This document shows positions 50,051 to 59,309 of a DNA stretch of 64,000 bases, piece after piece. The translations under genes and the position numbers were made by a program. Location: positions 182,176-246,175 of the forward strand of contig JADGFD010000004.1 of assembly GCA_016744015.1 (NCBI GenBank), read 5' to 3'. Each line of letters begins with the position of its first letter. Position 1 is the stretch's first letter. Source of the DNA: Paracoccaceae bacterium. GTDB lineage: Bacteria; Pseudomonadota; Alphaproteobacteria; Rhodobacterales; Rhodobacteraceae. The notes under the pieces were generated by a model that saw nothing but the letters and a program-made list of their open reading frames with translations, did no database searches and was not told the DNA's origin.

Positions 50051-51136
50051 ATGAAAATTCTTCATATCCTCACGGCCCTATTGGTTTCGGCTTTTATCTA
50101 TGCGGTTGTAATAGAACGTGATGCCCTTTTGGCTTATGCGGGCGCGGACACCGAAGCCGAAGCCACACAGGCCGAGGCCGAACTCCCCGCGCCCTCCGCC
50201 GTGCCGGTGGTAACGATGCATTCCGAGGCCCGCGAGGTGCAATCGGGCATTGTCTTGCGCGGCACCACGCAGGCCGCACGGCGCATTGAGATGCGGGCCG
50301 AGGCCTCGGGGCGCATCGTGTCCCAGCCGCTGCCAAGCGGCACCGCTATTTCCGAAGGCCAAGTGCTGTGTGAGTTAGATGCCGGCGTGCTGGAAGCCCA
50401 ACTGGCCGAGGCCAAGGCCCAGCTTGCCAATGCCGAAGCCAATAACAATGTCGCCAGTCGCTTGGCTGAAAGCGGCTTTGGTGCCGAAAACAGTGCCATC
50501 TCAGCCTCTGCCGCTTTGGAAAGCGCCCGCGCGCGGGTGCTAAGCGTTGAGCGCCAGCTTAGCCAGCTGCGCATCACCGCGCCCTTTGCCGGTGTGCTGG
50601 AAAATGACAGCGCCGAAATCGGCTCGCTTTTGCAGCCCGGCGGCCTCTGCGCCACCATTCTGGCGCTCGACAGCATTAAAATGGTTGGTTATGTGCCGGA
50701 AATTGATATCGTAAATCTCAGCGTTGGCCAGCTTGCGGGCGCACGCCTGCTTTCGGGCCGTGAGGTTATTGGCAAAGTCACCTTCATTGCCCGCAGTGCA
50801 GACCCCCTCACCCGCACTTTCCGGCTGGAAGTCACGGTGGATAACACTGATCTGAGCATTCTGGATGGCCAATCCGCCGAAATTGGCATTGCTTTTGCAG
50901 GTGAAAAGGCACATTTGCTACCCCAGCATGTGCTGACGCTCAATAACGAAGGCGCGCTTGGTGTAAGGATTGATGACAATAATACGGCCCGCTTCGTGGC
51001 CGTTGATATTATCCGTGACTCCCCCGAGGGCTTTTGGCTTACCGGCCTACCGCCCGAGGTGGATGTGATCGTGACCGGGCAAGAATACGTTACCGATGGC
51101 CGCGCCATTGCCGTGACCAAGCAGGAAACCGAATAA
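50051..51136 (+). CDS. RND efflux periplasmic adaptor subunit
   Basis: A 361-residue membrane-fusion protein. The N-terminal helix KILHILTALLVSAFIYAVVI anchors it. The lipoyl-like halves are RRIEMRAEASGRIVSQPLPSGTAISEGQVLCELD and ITAPFAGVLENDSAEIGSLLQPG (patterns), separated by an alpha-hairpin. A beta-barrel region follows (VTFIARSADPLTRTFRLEV). It links the inner-membrane pump to an outer-membrane channel. The start is ATG 50051; upstream extension lacks a signal. It overlaps the permease gene by one base (TAATG). No outer-membrane factor is encoded nearby. Confidence 0.92.
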   Translation: MKILHILTALLVSAFIYAVVIERDALLAYAGADTEAEATQAEAELPAPSAVPVVTMHSEAREVQSGIVLRGTTQAARRIEMRAEASGRIVSQPLPSGTAISEGQVLCELDAGVLEAQLAEAKAQLANAEANNNVASRLAESGFGAENSAISASAALESARARVLSVERQLSQLRITAPFAGVLENDSAEIGSLLQPGGLCATILALDSIKMVGYVPEIDIVNLSVGQLAGARLLSGREVIGKVTFIARSADPLTRTFRLEVTVDNTDLSILDGQSAEIGIAFAGEKAHLLPQHVLTLNNEGALGVRIDDNNTARFVAVDIIRDSPEGFWLTGLPPEVDVIVTGQEYVTDGRAIAVTKQETE

Positions 51137-54100
51137 TGGTTGGCATTGTTGATTGGGCCACTGGCCGGGCGCGGATGATTCTGGCCTTTATTGCACTTTC
51201 CCTGATCGCGGGTGGTTACTCCTACGCAAACCTTCCCAAAGAAGGTGCGCCAGATATTGATATCCCCGCCCTTTTTGTCTCTGTGGTTTACCCTGGCATT
51301 TCCGCCGAGGATTCCGAGCGTCTGCTGGTAAAGCCGCTTGAAACCGCCATGAGTGACGTCACCGGCGTCAAAACCATTTCCGGCACCGCGGCAGAGGGCT
51401 ATGGCGGCGTGGCGCTTGAGTTTGAGTTTGGCTGGAACCGGGCAGAGACTCTGGCCAATGTCCGCGCCAAGCTCAAAGATGCCGAGGCCAAAATGCCTGA
51501 TGGCATTGCCTCCACCACCATTAACGAAATCAACTTTTCCGAGTTTCCCATCATCATTCTGGCGCTTTCCGGTGCCGTGCCCGAGCGCACACTCCTGCGC
51601 GTCGCCAAAGACCTGCAAGCCGCGCTAGAGGGCATTCCCTCTGTGCTAGAGGTCGGCATTGCAGGCCAGCGCGACGAGATGATGGAAGTGTTGATCGACC
51701 CTTTGAAGCTGGAAGCCTATAACGTAACGGCAGGGGAGCTGATCAACGCCGTGCGCAACAATAACCAGCTTATTGCGGCGGGTGAAATTGAGCTTGGCAC
51801 CGCCGCCTATGCCATCAAAATTCCCTCGGCTTTTGATGAGGCGCAAGACGTTTACAACCTTCCCGTTAAGCGCAATGGCGACCGGGTAATTACCCTCGCC
51901 GATATCGCCGATATCCGCCTCACCTTTGAAGACCGCCGCGGCACCGCCCGCTTCAATAGTGAAGACACCGTGGCCCTTCAGGTGGTCAAGCGCAAAGGGG
52001 CCAATGCGATTGATACCGTGGCGATGGTGCGCGCAACCATGGCCGCAGAAATGGCCAAATGGCCCGAGGATTTGCGCCAAGCGGTTGAGGTCAACTTCAG
52101 CCTCGATAACTCGCGCGAAGTGAATAACATGGTTAACCAGCTGCTGGCCTCTGTGCTGACCGCGATTGCGTTGGTGATGGTTGTGGTGTTGGCCAGCCTC
52201 GGCGTGCGCTCCTCGCTTATGGTTGGCTTTGCCATCCCTACCAGTTTTTTGCTCACCTTCGCTATTCTCTCCGTCATGGACATCCCGATCTCCAACATCG
52301 TGATGTTTGGCCTTATTCTGGCTGTCGGGATGCTGGTAGACGGTGCGATTGTGGTGGTGGAATACGCTGATAAAAAGGTCTCCGAGGGCATCGGCCCGAT
52401 GAAGGCCTACGGCATGGCCGCCAAACGCATGTTTTGGCCGATTGTGTCCTCCACCGGCACCACCCTTTGCGCCTTCCTCCCCTTCCTGTTCTGGCCCGGC
52501 GTGGCGGGGCAGTTTATGGGTAAACTGCCGGTCACCATCATCATCGTGCTCAGCGCTTCGCTGCTAGTGGCGCTCATCTACCTACCCGTCGTTGGCGGCA
52601 TGACAGGCCGTGTAGCCCATATGATGGACCGTATCGCGGCTTTCTTTCGCAATCACGTCCACTTCCTCATCCGCTTTATCTTGCTGCTCGGCGCTTTGGC
52701 GCTCACCTATCAATCGGTTATAATTGCGCTCAGCGGCCAAATGGTATTGGGAGGCCTTGGCTTTTCTCTCGGAGCCATGCTTATTTCCATATTCATGGGC
52801 AGCCTTAAACGCCTCAAGCGCGATAAGGTCGAAAAGGCCGGCTACCGCCGCTCGCTTTTTGGCCGCTTCATCAATTTTATTGCCGGCAACCCGATTATGC
52901 CGCTGGTATCATTGGGAGTGGTTGGTTTTTTTGTCGCTACTGTGTTCACGGTGTTTCAAGAAAACAACAAAGGTTTCGAGTTTTTTGTGACCACCGAACC
53001 CGAGCGCGCTGTGGCCTATGTGCAGGCCCGTGGCAACCTTTCCATCCTTGAGAAAGACCGCTTGGTCAGGCAAGCCGAAACCGTCATTGCTGGGGTGGAT
53101 GGCGTGGACTACGTGTTTGCCTTCGCAGGCTCCGGCGGGCTTAACACCAATTCAGGCGGCGCGGTCAAGCCGATTGATACCATCGGCGAAATCCAGATTG
53201 AGCTTGGCCCGTGGGATGAACGCGACAAAGGCAGGCTCATTATTGCCGAGCTAAATGAGCGGCTCACAGCTATCCCAGGGATCCGTGCCCAAATTGTAGA
53301 GCAGGATATGGGGCCCGCCTCGGGGAAAGCCATTAATCTGCAAATTTCAGGCGATAATTGGGAGGAGCTGCTTAGCACGACCGCCTATATTAACGACCAT
53401 TTCAGCAGTCTGCCAGAACTGGTAGATGTAGACGACACCCGCCCCCTGCCGGGCATTGACTGGCAGCTTGATGTAGACGTCGAAGAAGCGGGCCGCTTTG
53501 GTACCGACGTCGCCTCTGTTGGCGGCATGGTCCAGCTCGTGACGCGCGGGCTAACCATTGGCACCATGCGCACCGATAGTTCGGATGACGAAATAGACAT
53601 CCGCGTGCGCTTCCCTGAAGATGACCGCCAGCTCAGCACGCTGGACACTTTGCGCGTGCGCACCCAGCAAGCGCTGGTGCCGCTCAGTAATTTTGTAACG
53701 CGCTCTCCGGTGCCCAAGCTAGGGCAAATTAACCGCGTTGACCAATCTCGCTATTTCAGGGTGCTGGCCGGCGTGGCTGAGGGCGTGAACGCGCAAGAAG
53801 AAACCACCAAACTCATTGAGTGGTTGGAAACCGAGGCCGAGCTGCCTGATAGCATCACGTGGAAATTCACCGGCGATACCGAAGACCAAGCCGAGACACA
53901 GGCCTTTTTGGGCTCAGCCTTTCTGGGCGCGCTTGGTCTGATGTTTGTGATCTTGCTGGCGCAGTTCAACTCGTTTTACAACTCTGTGCTGGTGCTGATC
54001 GCTGTAGTGCTTTCCACCACCGGTGTGCTGATTGGAATGCTCGTGATGGACCAGGCGTTTTCAATGATTATGACCGGCACAGGTGTGGTGGCGCTGGCGG

Positions 54101-54582
54101 GGATTGTGGTGAATAATAACATTGTGCTGATTGATACCTATGACGAATTCAAAAAGTATCTGCCCAATATCGAGGCCATTACCCGTACCGCCGAAGCTCG
54201 TATTCGGCCGGTACTTCTGACCACGATCACCACCATGGCGGGCCTTGCCCCGATGATGTTTGGCCTCTCGCTTGACTTCATCAATGGCGGCTATAGCATA
54301 GACGCACCCACAGCGCTTTGGTGGAAGCAGTTGGCCACCGCCGTTGTGTTTGGCCTTGGCGTTGCGACGGTACTCACCTTGGTTATCACCCCTGCGCTGC
54401 TGTCCCTGCCCGTCTGGATTTCGCGTGGGGCCTACGGCACGCTCGGTGGTTTCTCGGCACTGGTAAAGCGCCGCGGCCAGCGCGCCACCGACCGGAGATT
54501 GCACAAGCAGGCGCGCAAAACCAAAGCAGTGGATGTGGTTTGGGATGCTGAAGGAGCGCTCCCGGCTGGAGAACCGAGTTAA
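51136..54582 (+). CDS. RND efflux pump permease (AcrB/HAE family)
   Basis: A 1148-residue pump subunit with 12 membrane helices and two large periplasmic loops. It begins with the first helix MILAFIALSLIAGGYSYANLPKEGAPDIDIP (pattern). The TM4 region IVMFGLILAVGMLVDGAIVVVEYADKK carries the family GxxVDxAIVVVE motif. TM10-12 include GVVALAGIVVNNNIVLIDTYDEFKK and RPVLLTTITTMAGLAPMMFG. The length is about 100 above AcrB, partly from an extra hydrophobic insert near residues 510-570. The substrate class (drug, metal or lipid) is not clear, but the carboxylates and PKEGAPDIDIP N-terminus fit HAE1-like pumps. It is coupled to the adaptor gene. Confidence 0.95.
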   Translation: MVGIVDWATGRARMILAFIALSLIAGGYSYANLPKEGAPDIDIPALFVSVVYPGISAEDSERLLVKPLETAMSDVTGVKTISGTAAEGYGGVALEFEFGWNRAETLANVRAKLKDAEAKMPDGIASTTINEINFSEFPIIILALSGAVPERTLLRVAKDLQAALEGIPSVLEVGIAGQRDEMMEVLIDPLKLEAYNVTAGELINAVRNNNQLIAAGEIELGTAAYAIKIPSAFDEAQDVYNLPVKRNGDRVITLADIADIRLTFEDRRGTARFNSEDTVALQVVKRKGANAIDTVAMVRATMAAEMAKWPEDLRQAVEVNFSLDNSREVNNMVNQLLASVLTAIALVMVVVLASLGVRSSLMVGFAIPTSFLLTFAILSVMDIPISNIVMFGLILAVGMLVDGAIVVVEYADKKVSEGIGPMKAYGMAAKRMFWPIVSSTGTTLCAFLPFLFWPGVAGQFMGKLPVTIIIVLSASLLVALIYLPVVGGMTGRVAHMMDRIAAFFRNHVHFLIRFILLLGALALTYQSVIIALSGQMVLGGLGFSLGAMLISIFMGSLKRLKRDKVEKAGYRRSLFGRFINFIAGNPIMPLVSLGVVGFFVATVFTVFQENNKGFEFFVTTEPERAVAYVQARGNLSILEKDRLVRQAETVIAGVDGVDYVFAFAGSGGLNTNSGGAVKPIDTIGEIQIELGPWDERDKGRLIIAELNERLTAIPGIRAQIVEQDMGPASGKAINLQISGDNWEELLSTTAYINDHFSSLPELVDVDDTRPLPGIDWQLDVDVEEAGRFGTDVASVGGMVQLVTRGLTIGTMRTDSSDDEIDIRVRFPEDDRQLSTLDTLRVRTQQALVPLSNFVTRSPVPKLGQINRVDQSRYFRVLAGVAEGVNAQEETTKLIEWLETEAELPDSITWKFTGDTEDQAETQAFLGSAFLGALGLMFVILLAQFNSFYNSVLVLIAVVLSTTGVLIGMLVMDQAFSMIMTGTGVVALAGIVVNNNIVLIDTYDEFKKYLPNIEAITRTAEARIRPVLLTTITTMAGLAPMMFGLSLDFINGGYSIDAPTALWWKQLATAVVFGLGVATVLTLVITPALLSLPVWISRGAYGTLGGFSALVKRRGQRATDRRLHKQARKTKAVDVVWDAEGALPAGEPS

Positions 54583-55093
54583 GGCGAACCATATGGTCGT
54601 TTGTTGTGGGGGGCTGGCTCTGCTATTGATCTCACGCGCGGCCCTCCCGAGGCTCGCTCCAGGGTTTTGCTTCGCATCCTACGGCAACCCTTTTCTGCTG
54701 ACCTGCGCCCCAAATATCCTCCAATTTCACGCAGAGCGCTTGGTATTAAATTGATGGCGTTATGCTGCTAGTTTGTCCAATGTTTTTTCTCTGCAAATTC
54801 CCGAGGTGTCAGGTTTCCCAGAGCTGAATGTGGTCTGTGTTGGTTTCAATTACCCCTCCAATCTTTCAGTATTTCCTTGGCTTCCCATTCTCTGCTACCA
54901 ATCCTCCTCCACCTTAAGCATCTGAATAATCTGCTCATCCGTGAATCGCTTCTTCATTTTGTCCGTCCTTTGCTTCGGCGGACCCTACATAAAAATGCAG
55001 GCATTTAAGCTGGTCATAAAATGGGTTGGAATGCAAAGGGCACACTCGTCGACACTCAAAACAACGGCTCCCCCGCCGCCACCGTATCGTTTG
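54583..55093. other. Intergenic region with an internally deleted IS3-family relic (54757-54989, minus strand)
   Basis: About 510 bases. On the minus strand ATG 54957 opens MKKRFTDEQIIQMLKVEE, the start of an IS3-type OrfA, which stops after 20 codons. Further along, 54768-54845, the frame NQHRPHSALGNLTPREFAEK is the C-terminal end of OrfB. The centre of the element is missing. The outer end at 54989 reads TGTAGGGTCCGCCGAAG on the minus strand, likely the terminal inverted repeat. No functional gene is seen. The rest, beside SseB, holds nothing recognisable. Confidence 0.7.
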
Positions 55094-55870
55094 TTATCGT
55101 AAGATCGGCGGGCTATCCGGGTCTGTGCCCGGCGCGCTTGGTTCCGTTATTTTCGGCAGCACAAGCTCTGGGATTTCAAACCCCAAACCGGCGCGCATAA
55201 AGCTTTCCAAATGCGAATCATCTGCCGGCATAAAAGCGAGGTCGAGCTGCCCGGCCTCAACCCCGCTAAACCGCAAAGCCTCGGAAAGCGCCTCTGAAAC
55301 GCCCGCCTTGGCGGCCTCTGGCACATTTACCAGCGCCAGCATATGCCCGTTTTCTCCGCCCTCGTAGCGTGCAGATACCAGATAAGCCGCACTAACAACG
55401 CCCCCCATATTGGCCAGCTTGCCATCCAGCGCGGCCACCAAGGTTTCCGGCACGCCCACAGGCTTGCTTATTTCCAAAGGTTTGGCCTCAACCACCTTGT
55501 CATCGCCAATAGCCACCGCTGCCAGCCAGTCCACCGCATCAACGGGCAGCACCATGGCGCTGGGGGCATCCCCAAGGTTAAGCCCAATCGCCAGCCCCTG
55601 CCCCGAAAGCATCTTGGCAATCCGCCGCCCGGAAAGGGATACATAGTCGCTGGGTTCATCGCTAAACGCCGCCATCCGTTCCTCTAGGTCAAAGACCAGC
55701 ACCAACGAGCCGTCGGAAGTTTCCATCACCAAAGGTTGTGCCGCATCGCCCGACACTTCGCTCTCCAGCAGCAAAAATAGCTCCGCTTCGAGAAAACGCG
55801 CATAAAAGGCCGGGGCATTGGCCTCGTCATTTTGCATGGCTAAACAGGTCAAATCCAGCGGGGTATCCAT
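55094..55870 (-). CDS. SseB family protein
   Basis: A 258-residue soluble protein. The N-terminal ~120 residues fit the SseB domain (FYARFLEAELFLLLESE, SLVLVFDLEERMAAF, YVSLSGRRIAKML and GLAIGLNLGDAPSAMVL). The C-terminal half is less conserved and ends in a proline-rich acidic tail. ATG 55870 is used with GAAAGGAACGC upstream; a frame 13 codons longer lacks this. The family is of unknown biochemical role. It is often found as a lone gene in Rhodobacterales. Confidence 0.82.
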   Translation of the reverse strand: MDTPLDLTCLAMQNDEANAPAFYARFLEAELFLLLESEVSGDAAQPLVMETSDGSLVLVFDLEERMAAFSDEPSDYVSLSGRRIAKMLSGQGLAIGLNLGDAPSAMVLPVDAVDWLAAVAIGDDKVVEAKPLEISKPVGVPETLVAALDGKLANMGGVVSAAYLVSARYEGGENGHMLALVNVPEAAKAGVSEALSEALRFSGVEAGQLDLAFMPADDSHLESFMRAGLGFEIPELVLPKITEPSAPGTDPDSPPILR

Positions 55871-55984
55871 TTGCGTTCCTTTCGGGGAAAAAACTGCTTT
55901 TACGGGCAAATTTGTCAGAATCGGTTATTGTTCTGCGCGCGGGTCTAGCTTATCTATGCTGCAAATGCAAAAAAGGGAGCGCCT

Positions 55985-57268
55985 ATGTATCGCGTCTGGA
56001 ATTTTCTAACTTCATACTCGCTATTGCTGATTTTGGGCGCGCTGATAGCCCTTGTCTGGGCTAACCTTGATCTGATCATCCCAGTGGCGGGCGCCCCGCA
56101 CTATTACTTTGATCTTTATCACCACCTGGTTGATTTCCACCTTTGGGAAGATGCCCCTATTGGCACGCTCAAAGACGGGGTGCGCACGCTGACGCCGCAT
56201 TACCTGATCAACGATCTCCTGATGGCGCTGTTTTTTGCAATTGCCGGCAAAGAAGTCTGGGAGGCCGTGGCGCTCAAATCCGGCTCTTTGCGCGGCAAAA
56301 AGGCGGTTACACCCCTCATTGCCACCATTGGCGGTATGGTTGGCCCCATCAGCGTTTACCTTGCCATTGCCTATTTCCTTGGCTCTACTACATTTGACGC
56401 CGTGGCCAATGGCTGGGCCATCCCCACGGCCACAGATATTGCATTTTCATATCTGATTGGCCGCATGGTGTTTGGTGCCGGCCACCCCGCCGTGCGCTTC
56501 CTGCTTTTGCTTGCCATTGCCGATGATGCCCTCGGCCTAATCATTTTGGCCATTTTCTACCCGTCTGGTGAGCTGGCCCCGCTTTGGATACTGGTATCTG
56601 CCGGGGTTGCAGTGCTGGTTTACATACTGGCCAACTGGCTGCCACGCCGCATGGACAAAGGTGATCAAAACCGCCCCTACTCCACATGGATGCGCCAAAA
56701 GGCCAGCTTCTGGCCTTACCTGATTGCGGGTTGCTTTTCGTGGTATGCGTTTATGCGCTCGGGTATTCACCCTGCCCTTGGCCTTTTGTTCATCGTTCCA
56801 ACCATCCCGCACGCTGACCGCGCTTATGGCATTTTCTCTGCCGCCGAGGTCCACCTGAAAGACCTGCTCAACACCATTGAGCACGGGCTAAAGCATATTG
56901 TTGAAGTCGTGCTGTTTTTCTTTGGCTTCTTTAACGCAGGTGTGCAGTTTTCAGCCATGGGAGAGGCCACATGGCTGGTGCTGGCAGGCTTGCTGATCGG
57001 CAAGCCGGTCGGCATTCTCCTGTTTGGCTGGCTCGGTGCGCGCCCCATGGGCTTTGGCCTGCCCGAAGGGATGAAAATGTCTGATCTGTTTGTGCTCGGC
57101 TGCGTGGCTGCCATTGGCTTTACGGTGGCACTGTTTGTCGCCTCAGTCGCCTTTCCGGCGGGTGATGTGCAAGACGCCGCCAAAATGGGCGCCCTGTTCA
57201 GCTTTGGCGCCGCGGCCGTCTCTATCATCGTTGGCCTGCTATTCCGGGTGGAGAAAAAAACCAATTGA
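55985..57268 (+). CDS. nhaA: Na+/H+ antiporter NhaA
   Basis: A 427-residue inner-membrane antiporter of the NhaA family that exports Na+ for protons at high pH or salinity. The TM4 unwound segment AIPTATDIAFSYLIGR and the double-aspartate LAIADDALGLIILAIFY (the ion-binding pair) are present. The C-terminal GCVAAIGFTVALFVASVAF is present. This fits a marine or saline lifestyle. It starts 75 bases from a short palindromic AT stretch with AAAGGGAG at -10. It stands alone. The 12-helix layout is complete. Confidence 0.94.
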   Translation: MYRVWNFLTSYSLLLILGALIALVWANLDLIIPVAGAPHYYFDLYHHLVDFHLWEDAPIGTLKDGVRTLTPHYLINDLLMALFFAIAGKEVWEAVALKSGSLRGKKAVTPLIATIGGMVGPISVYLAIAYFLGSTTFDAVANGWAIPTATDIAFSYLIGRMVFGAGHPAVRFLLLLAIADDALGLIILAIFYPSGELAPLWILVSAGVAVLVYILANWLPRRMDKGDQNRPYSTWMRQKASFWPYLIAGCFSWYAFMRSGIHPALGLLFIVPTIPHADRAYGIFSAAEVHLKDLLNTIEHGLKHIVEVVLFFFGFFNAGVQFSAMGEATWLVLAGLLIGKPVGILLFGWLGARPMGFGLPEGMKMSDLFVLGCVAAIGFTVALFVASVAFPAGDVQDAAKMGALFSFGAAAVSIIVGLLFRVEKKTN

Positions 57269-57294
57269 GCAGGCTATCTAGAGCAACAGCAACG

Positions 57295-57690
57295 CTAAGT
57301 AATGGTATCAGAGAAAGGTTCCGCAACCAGTTGGTATGCATCCTCGTAAACGATCCGCCCTAGACGTCTTTCTTTCAATATTACAATGGGGTAACCGCAT
57401 TCTTCCAAAATCGACCTAAGCTCAAAAGCCTTCGAAATATGCTTAGTCGCTGAAGGCTTAAACCAGCTTAGCCCCTTTGTGTGCCTTCTGTAATACCCTT
57501 TAGAGCTTGAGCTGGTGAATCTATCTGGCGGCTCCAGGTTTTCGCTAAACCAATCCAAAAGTTCGTTGACTTGTGATACGGAAATACCGCCTATTTCAGG
57601 GTCACTAACCAACAATTTGGCGGCGCGGAATATCCCCTTACGGGCTCGCATTCCCTTAACATTTTCCAAATATACAAATCTCAAATACAT
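57295..57690 (-). CDS. Conserved hypothetical protein
   Basis: A 131-residue protein from ATG 57690 (MYLRFVYLENVKGMRARKG); three more codons upstream also give an in-frame ATG. The middle reads NELLDWFSENLEPPDRF and SWFKPSATKHISKAFELRSIL, and the end RLGRIVYEDAYQLVAEPFSDT. I recall a family of similar short proteins (WFK...I, then GYVVYED.QVVAEPF) in Proteobacteria with no assigned function. No signal or membrane segment is present. It converges on nhaA with a 27-base gap. The role is unknown. Confidence 0.65.
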   Translation of the reverse strand: MYLRFVYLENVKGMRARKGIFRAAKLLVSDPEIGGISVSQVNELLDWFSENLEPPDRFTSSSSKGYYRRHTKGLSWFKPSATKHISKAFELRSILEECGYPIVILKERRLGRIVYEDAYQLVAEPFSDTIT

Positions 57691-57813
57691 AGTTTGCACA
57701 ACATATCATGTGAAAATACTATCAGGCCAGCGCAAACCTTGTCTGATATTGCTATGGGGTGGGATAGGAAACCAACATGGCAAAAGAAAACAGATCAAGA
57801 TGCGAAGCCATCG

Positions 57814-57909
57814 TCAGCATTCGGGGAAAAACCAATCCCGCAACGTCGACAACATCCCCTTCATTGCAGTGCAAAGCCGGTCATCTTTGCGTGATGCATC
57901 AAGGGTCAT
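57814..57909 (-). CDS. Possible translationally coupled 31-residue ORF
   Basis: A 31-codon frame begins at ATG 57909, overlapping the stop of the upstream frame by four bases (ATGA), with AGAGG before it. The product would be MTLDASRKDDRLCTA- at its start and end in WFFPEC. No family is recognised. It is supported only by the overlap and ribosome-binding site. Confidence 0.3.
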   Translation of the reverse strand: MTLDASRKDDRLCTAMKGMLSTLRDWFFPEC

Positions 57910-58313
57910 ATCCTCTGCCTGTCCAGCCCCTGAAATTCGAATTCTATCGTCATAAAATAGCGATACCGTTCTAGCCTCCAAAACGCATTGCTTGCCACCC
58001 CTTGAATCGGCTGTCTAGAAATTGAACTTTCTTCACCAACGCGCCATGTTGCAGCGCCAGTCCGGCTCACTTTCTCCATACCAACCTTACCAGAGCGATC
58101 ACTTTCATCACCTCGCATATTATAGAGATTTGTCATAGTTGGGTTTAAAGCCTTCACAATAGACTTAACGCGTTTCACAAGCGTTTTGGGAGTCATCAGC
58201 CATTGCGCATTTTCGATCGTCATATGCGCTAAGTGATGCGCCGAAAGGACCATTCCATCCGGCATCGATGTTTTCACCCAACCCTTTGAAACCTCCTTCT
58301 TGAAAAGCGGCAA
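57906..58313 (-). CDS. Hypothetical protein
   Basis: A 135-codon frame. The start is uncertain: TTG 58313, or a later ATG near 58265 in a context with AGGAGG and GGGTG. Its product is basic and soluble (VLSAHHLAHMTIENAQWL, VKRVKSIVKALNPTMTNLYNMRGDESDR). No family is recognised. It shares strand with the 57295-57690 gene, and a very short coupled ORF follows. It may belong to an accessory cassette between nhaA and the capsule genes. It could also be a decayed gene. Confidence 0.4.
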   Translation of the reverse strand: MPLFKKEVSKGWVKTSMPDGMVLSAHHLAHMTIENAQWLMTPKTLVKRVKSIVKALNPTMTNLYNMRGDESDRSGKVGMEKVSRTGAATWRVGEESSISRQPIQGVASNAFWRLERYRYFMTIEFEFQGLDRQRI

Positions 58314-58652
58314 ATCAACGCCGCCCCAGCTATCTACAACCCATCTTCAAAACACTGATTTCAGATAAAAAATATGAACCGTTGTGTATGATGGCAGGGA
58401 AAGACACGCCTTCAATTCTCCGCATTGCACTTCTCCGTGTGAGGTGTCCCAAATTGGGCATGCCGAACCTTTATTTTCAATAGGTGTTGAAAACTATTGC
58501 AATGAATTATTAGAAAAACCGCTGTGCGGCAGCTGATAATGTCACTCATTTCCAACATTGAAAGCCAACGGGGGATTACCCTTCCAATCACTTTTTGTTC
58601 TGTTAATATAACTGCGGTAATCTCCGGTTGCCTCGGGTAGAAGTGGTTTTGA
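58314..58652. other. Intergenic region before kpsT
   Basis: About 340 bases, AT-rich, without a credible gene. Near 58488 there is TTGAAA followed 17 bases later by TTAGAA, a possible promoter for kpsT. A short CCGC/GCGG hairpin is at about 58519-58530. Frames on the minus strand here are shadows continuing from kpsT. Confidence 0.4.
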
Positions 58653-59309
58653 ATGCTCAAATTTGAAAATGTCAGCAAGTCCTTTTGGACAGGCACCCAG
58701 CGCAAGGTCATTCTTGACCGTGCGAGCTTTACCGTGGAAACGGGGCAGTCGCTTGGCATTTTGGCCGCCAACGGCACAGGTAAAACCACGCTCATTAACA
58801 TGATGGCGGGGCTGGAAAAGCCGGATGACGGCAAAATCATTCGCACCTCGCGCATCTCCTTTCCGCTGGGGTTTATGGGCGGCATTACCGCCGCGCACTC
58901 GGCCTCTGAAAACGCCCGCTATATAGCCCGGCTTTACGGGCTGGATGCTGATTATATCGAGGCCTTCTGCCGCTACCTTGTAAACATTGACGAATATTTT
59001 GATAGGCCGATGAATACCTATTCCCAAGGCATGAGTGCGCGGGTGTCCTTTGCGTTGCTCTTGGCGCTTGAATTTGATATATATCTGATAGATGAGGGCA
59101 TGCCGAGCAGCACAGATGCCGATTTTAACCGAAAAGCAGGGAATGTCCTGCATGAAAGGCTCACGAAGTCGACTGTGGTCATTGTATCCCACTCGGCTTT
59201 TATATTGGAGCGCTACTGCTCCAGAGCCGCCGTGTTAAAGGACGGGCATTTGCATATGTTTGACAGCCTCGAAAAAGCTAAAGCGTTGTATGCCTATGAC
59301 CAACAGTAA
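58653..59309 (+). CDS. kpsT: Capsule polysaccharide export ATPase (KpsT type)
   Basis: A 218-residue ABC ATPase of the KpsT/Wzt type that powers export of group 2 capsule-like polysaccharides. It has the compact length of KpsT. The Walker A region reads GILAANGTGKTTLIN at about residues 35-49, with Ala in place of the first conserved Gly. The signature is TYSQGMSARVSFALLLAL, Walker B is YLIDEGMPSSTD, and the switch is VSHSAF. KpsE follows with a 14-base overlap. The permease KpsM is not in the window, upstream or downstream. Confidence 0.88.
   Translation: MLKFENVSKSFWTGTQRKVILDRASFTVETGQSLGILAANGTGKTTLINMMAGLEKPDDGKIIRTSRISFPLGFMGGITAAHSASENARYIARLYGLDADYIEAFCRYLVNIDEYFDRPMNTYSQGMSARVSFALLLALEFDIYLIDEGMPSSTDADFNRKAGNVLHERLTKSTVVIVSHSAFILERYCSRAAVLKDGHLHMFDSLEKAKALYAYDQQ

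Noticed and set aside
57906..58313. Toxin-antitoxin pair at 57.8-58.3 kb
   Set aside because: The four-base overlap is suggestive, but neither product has a recognised toxin or DNA-binding motif, so no such call is made.
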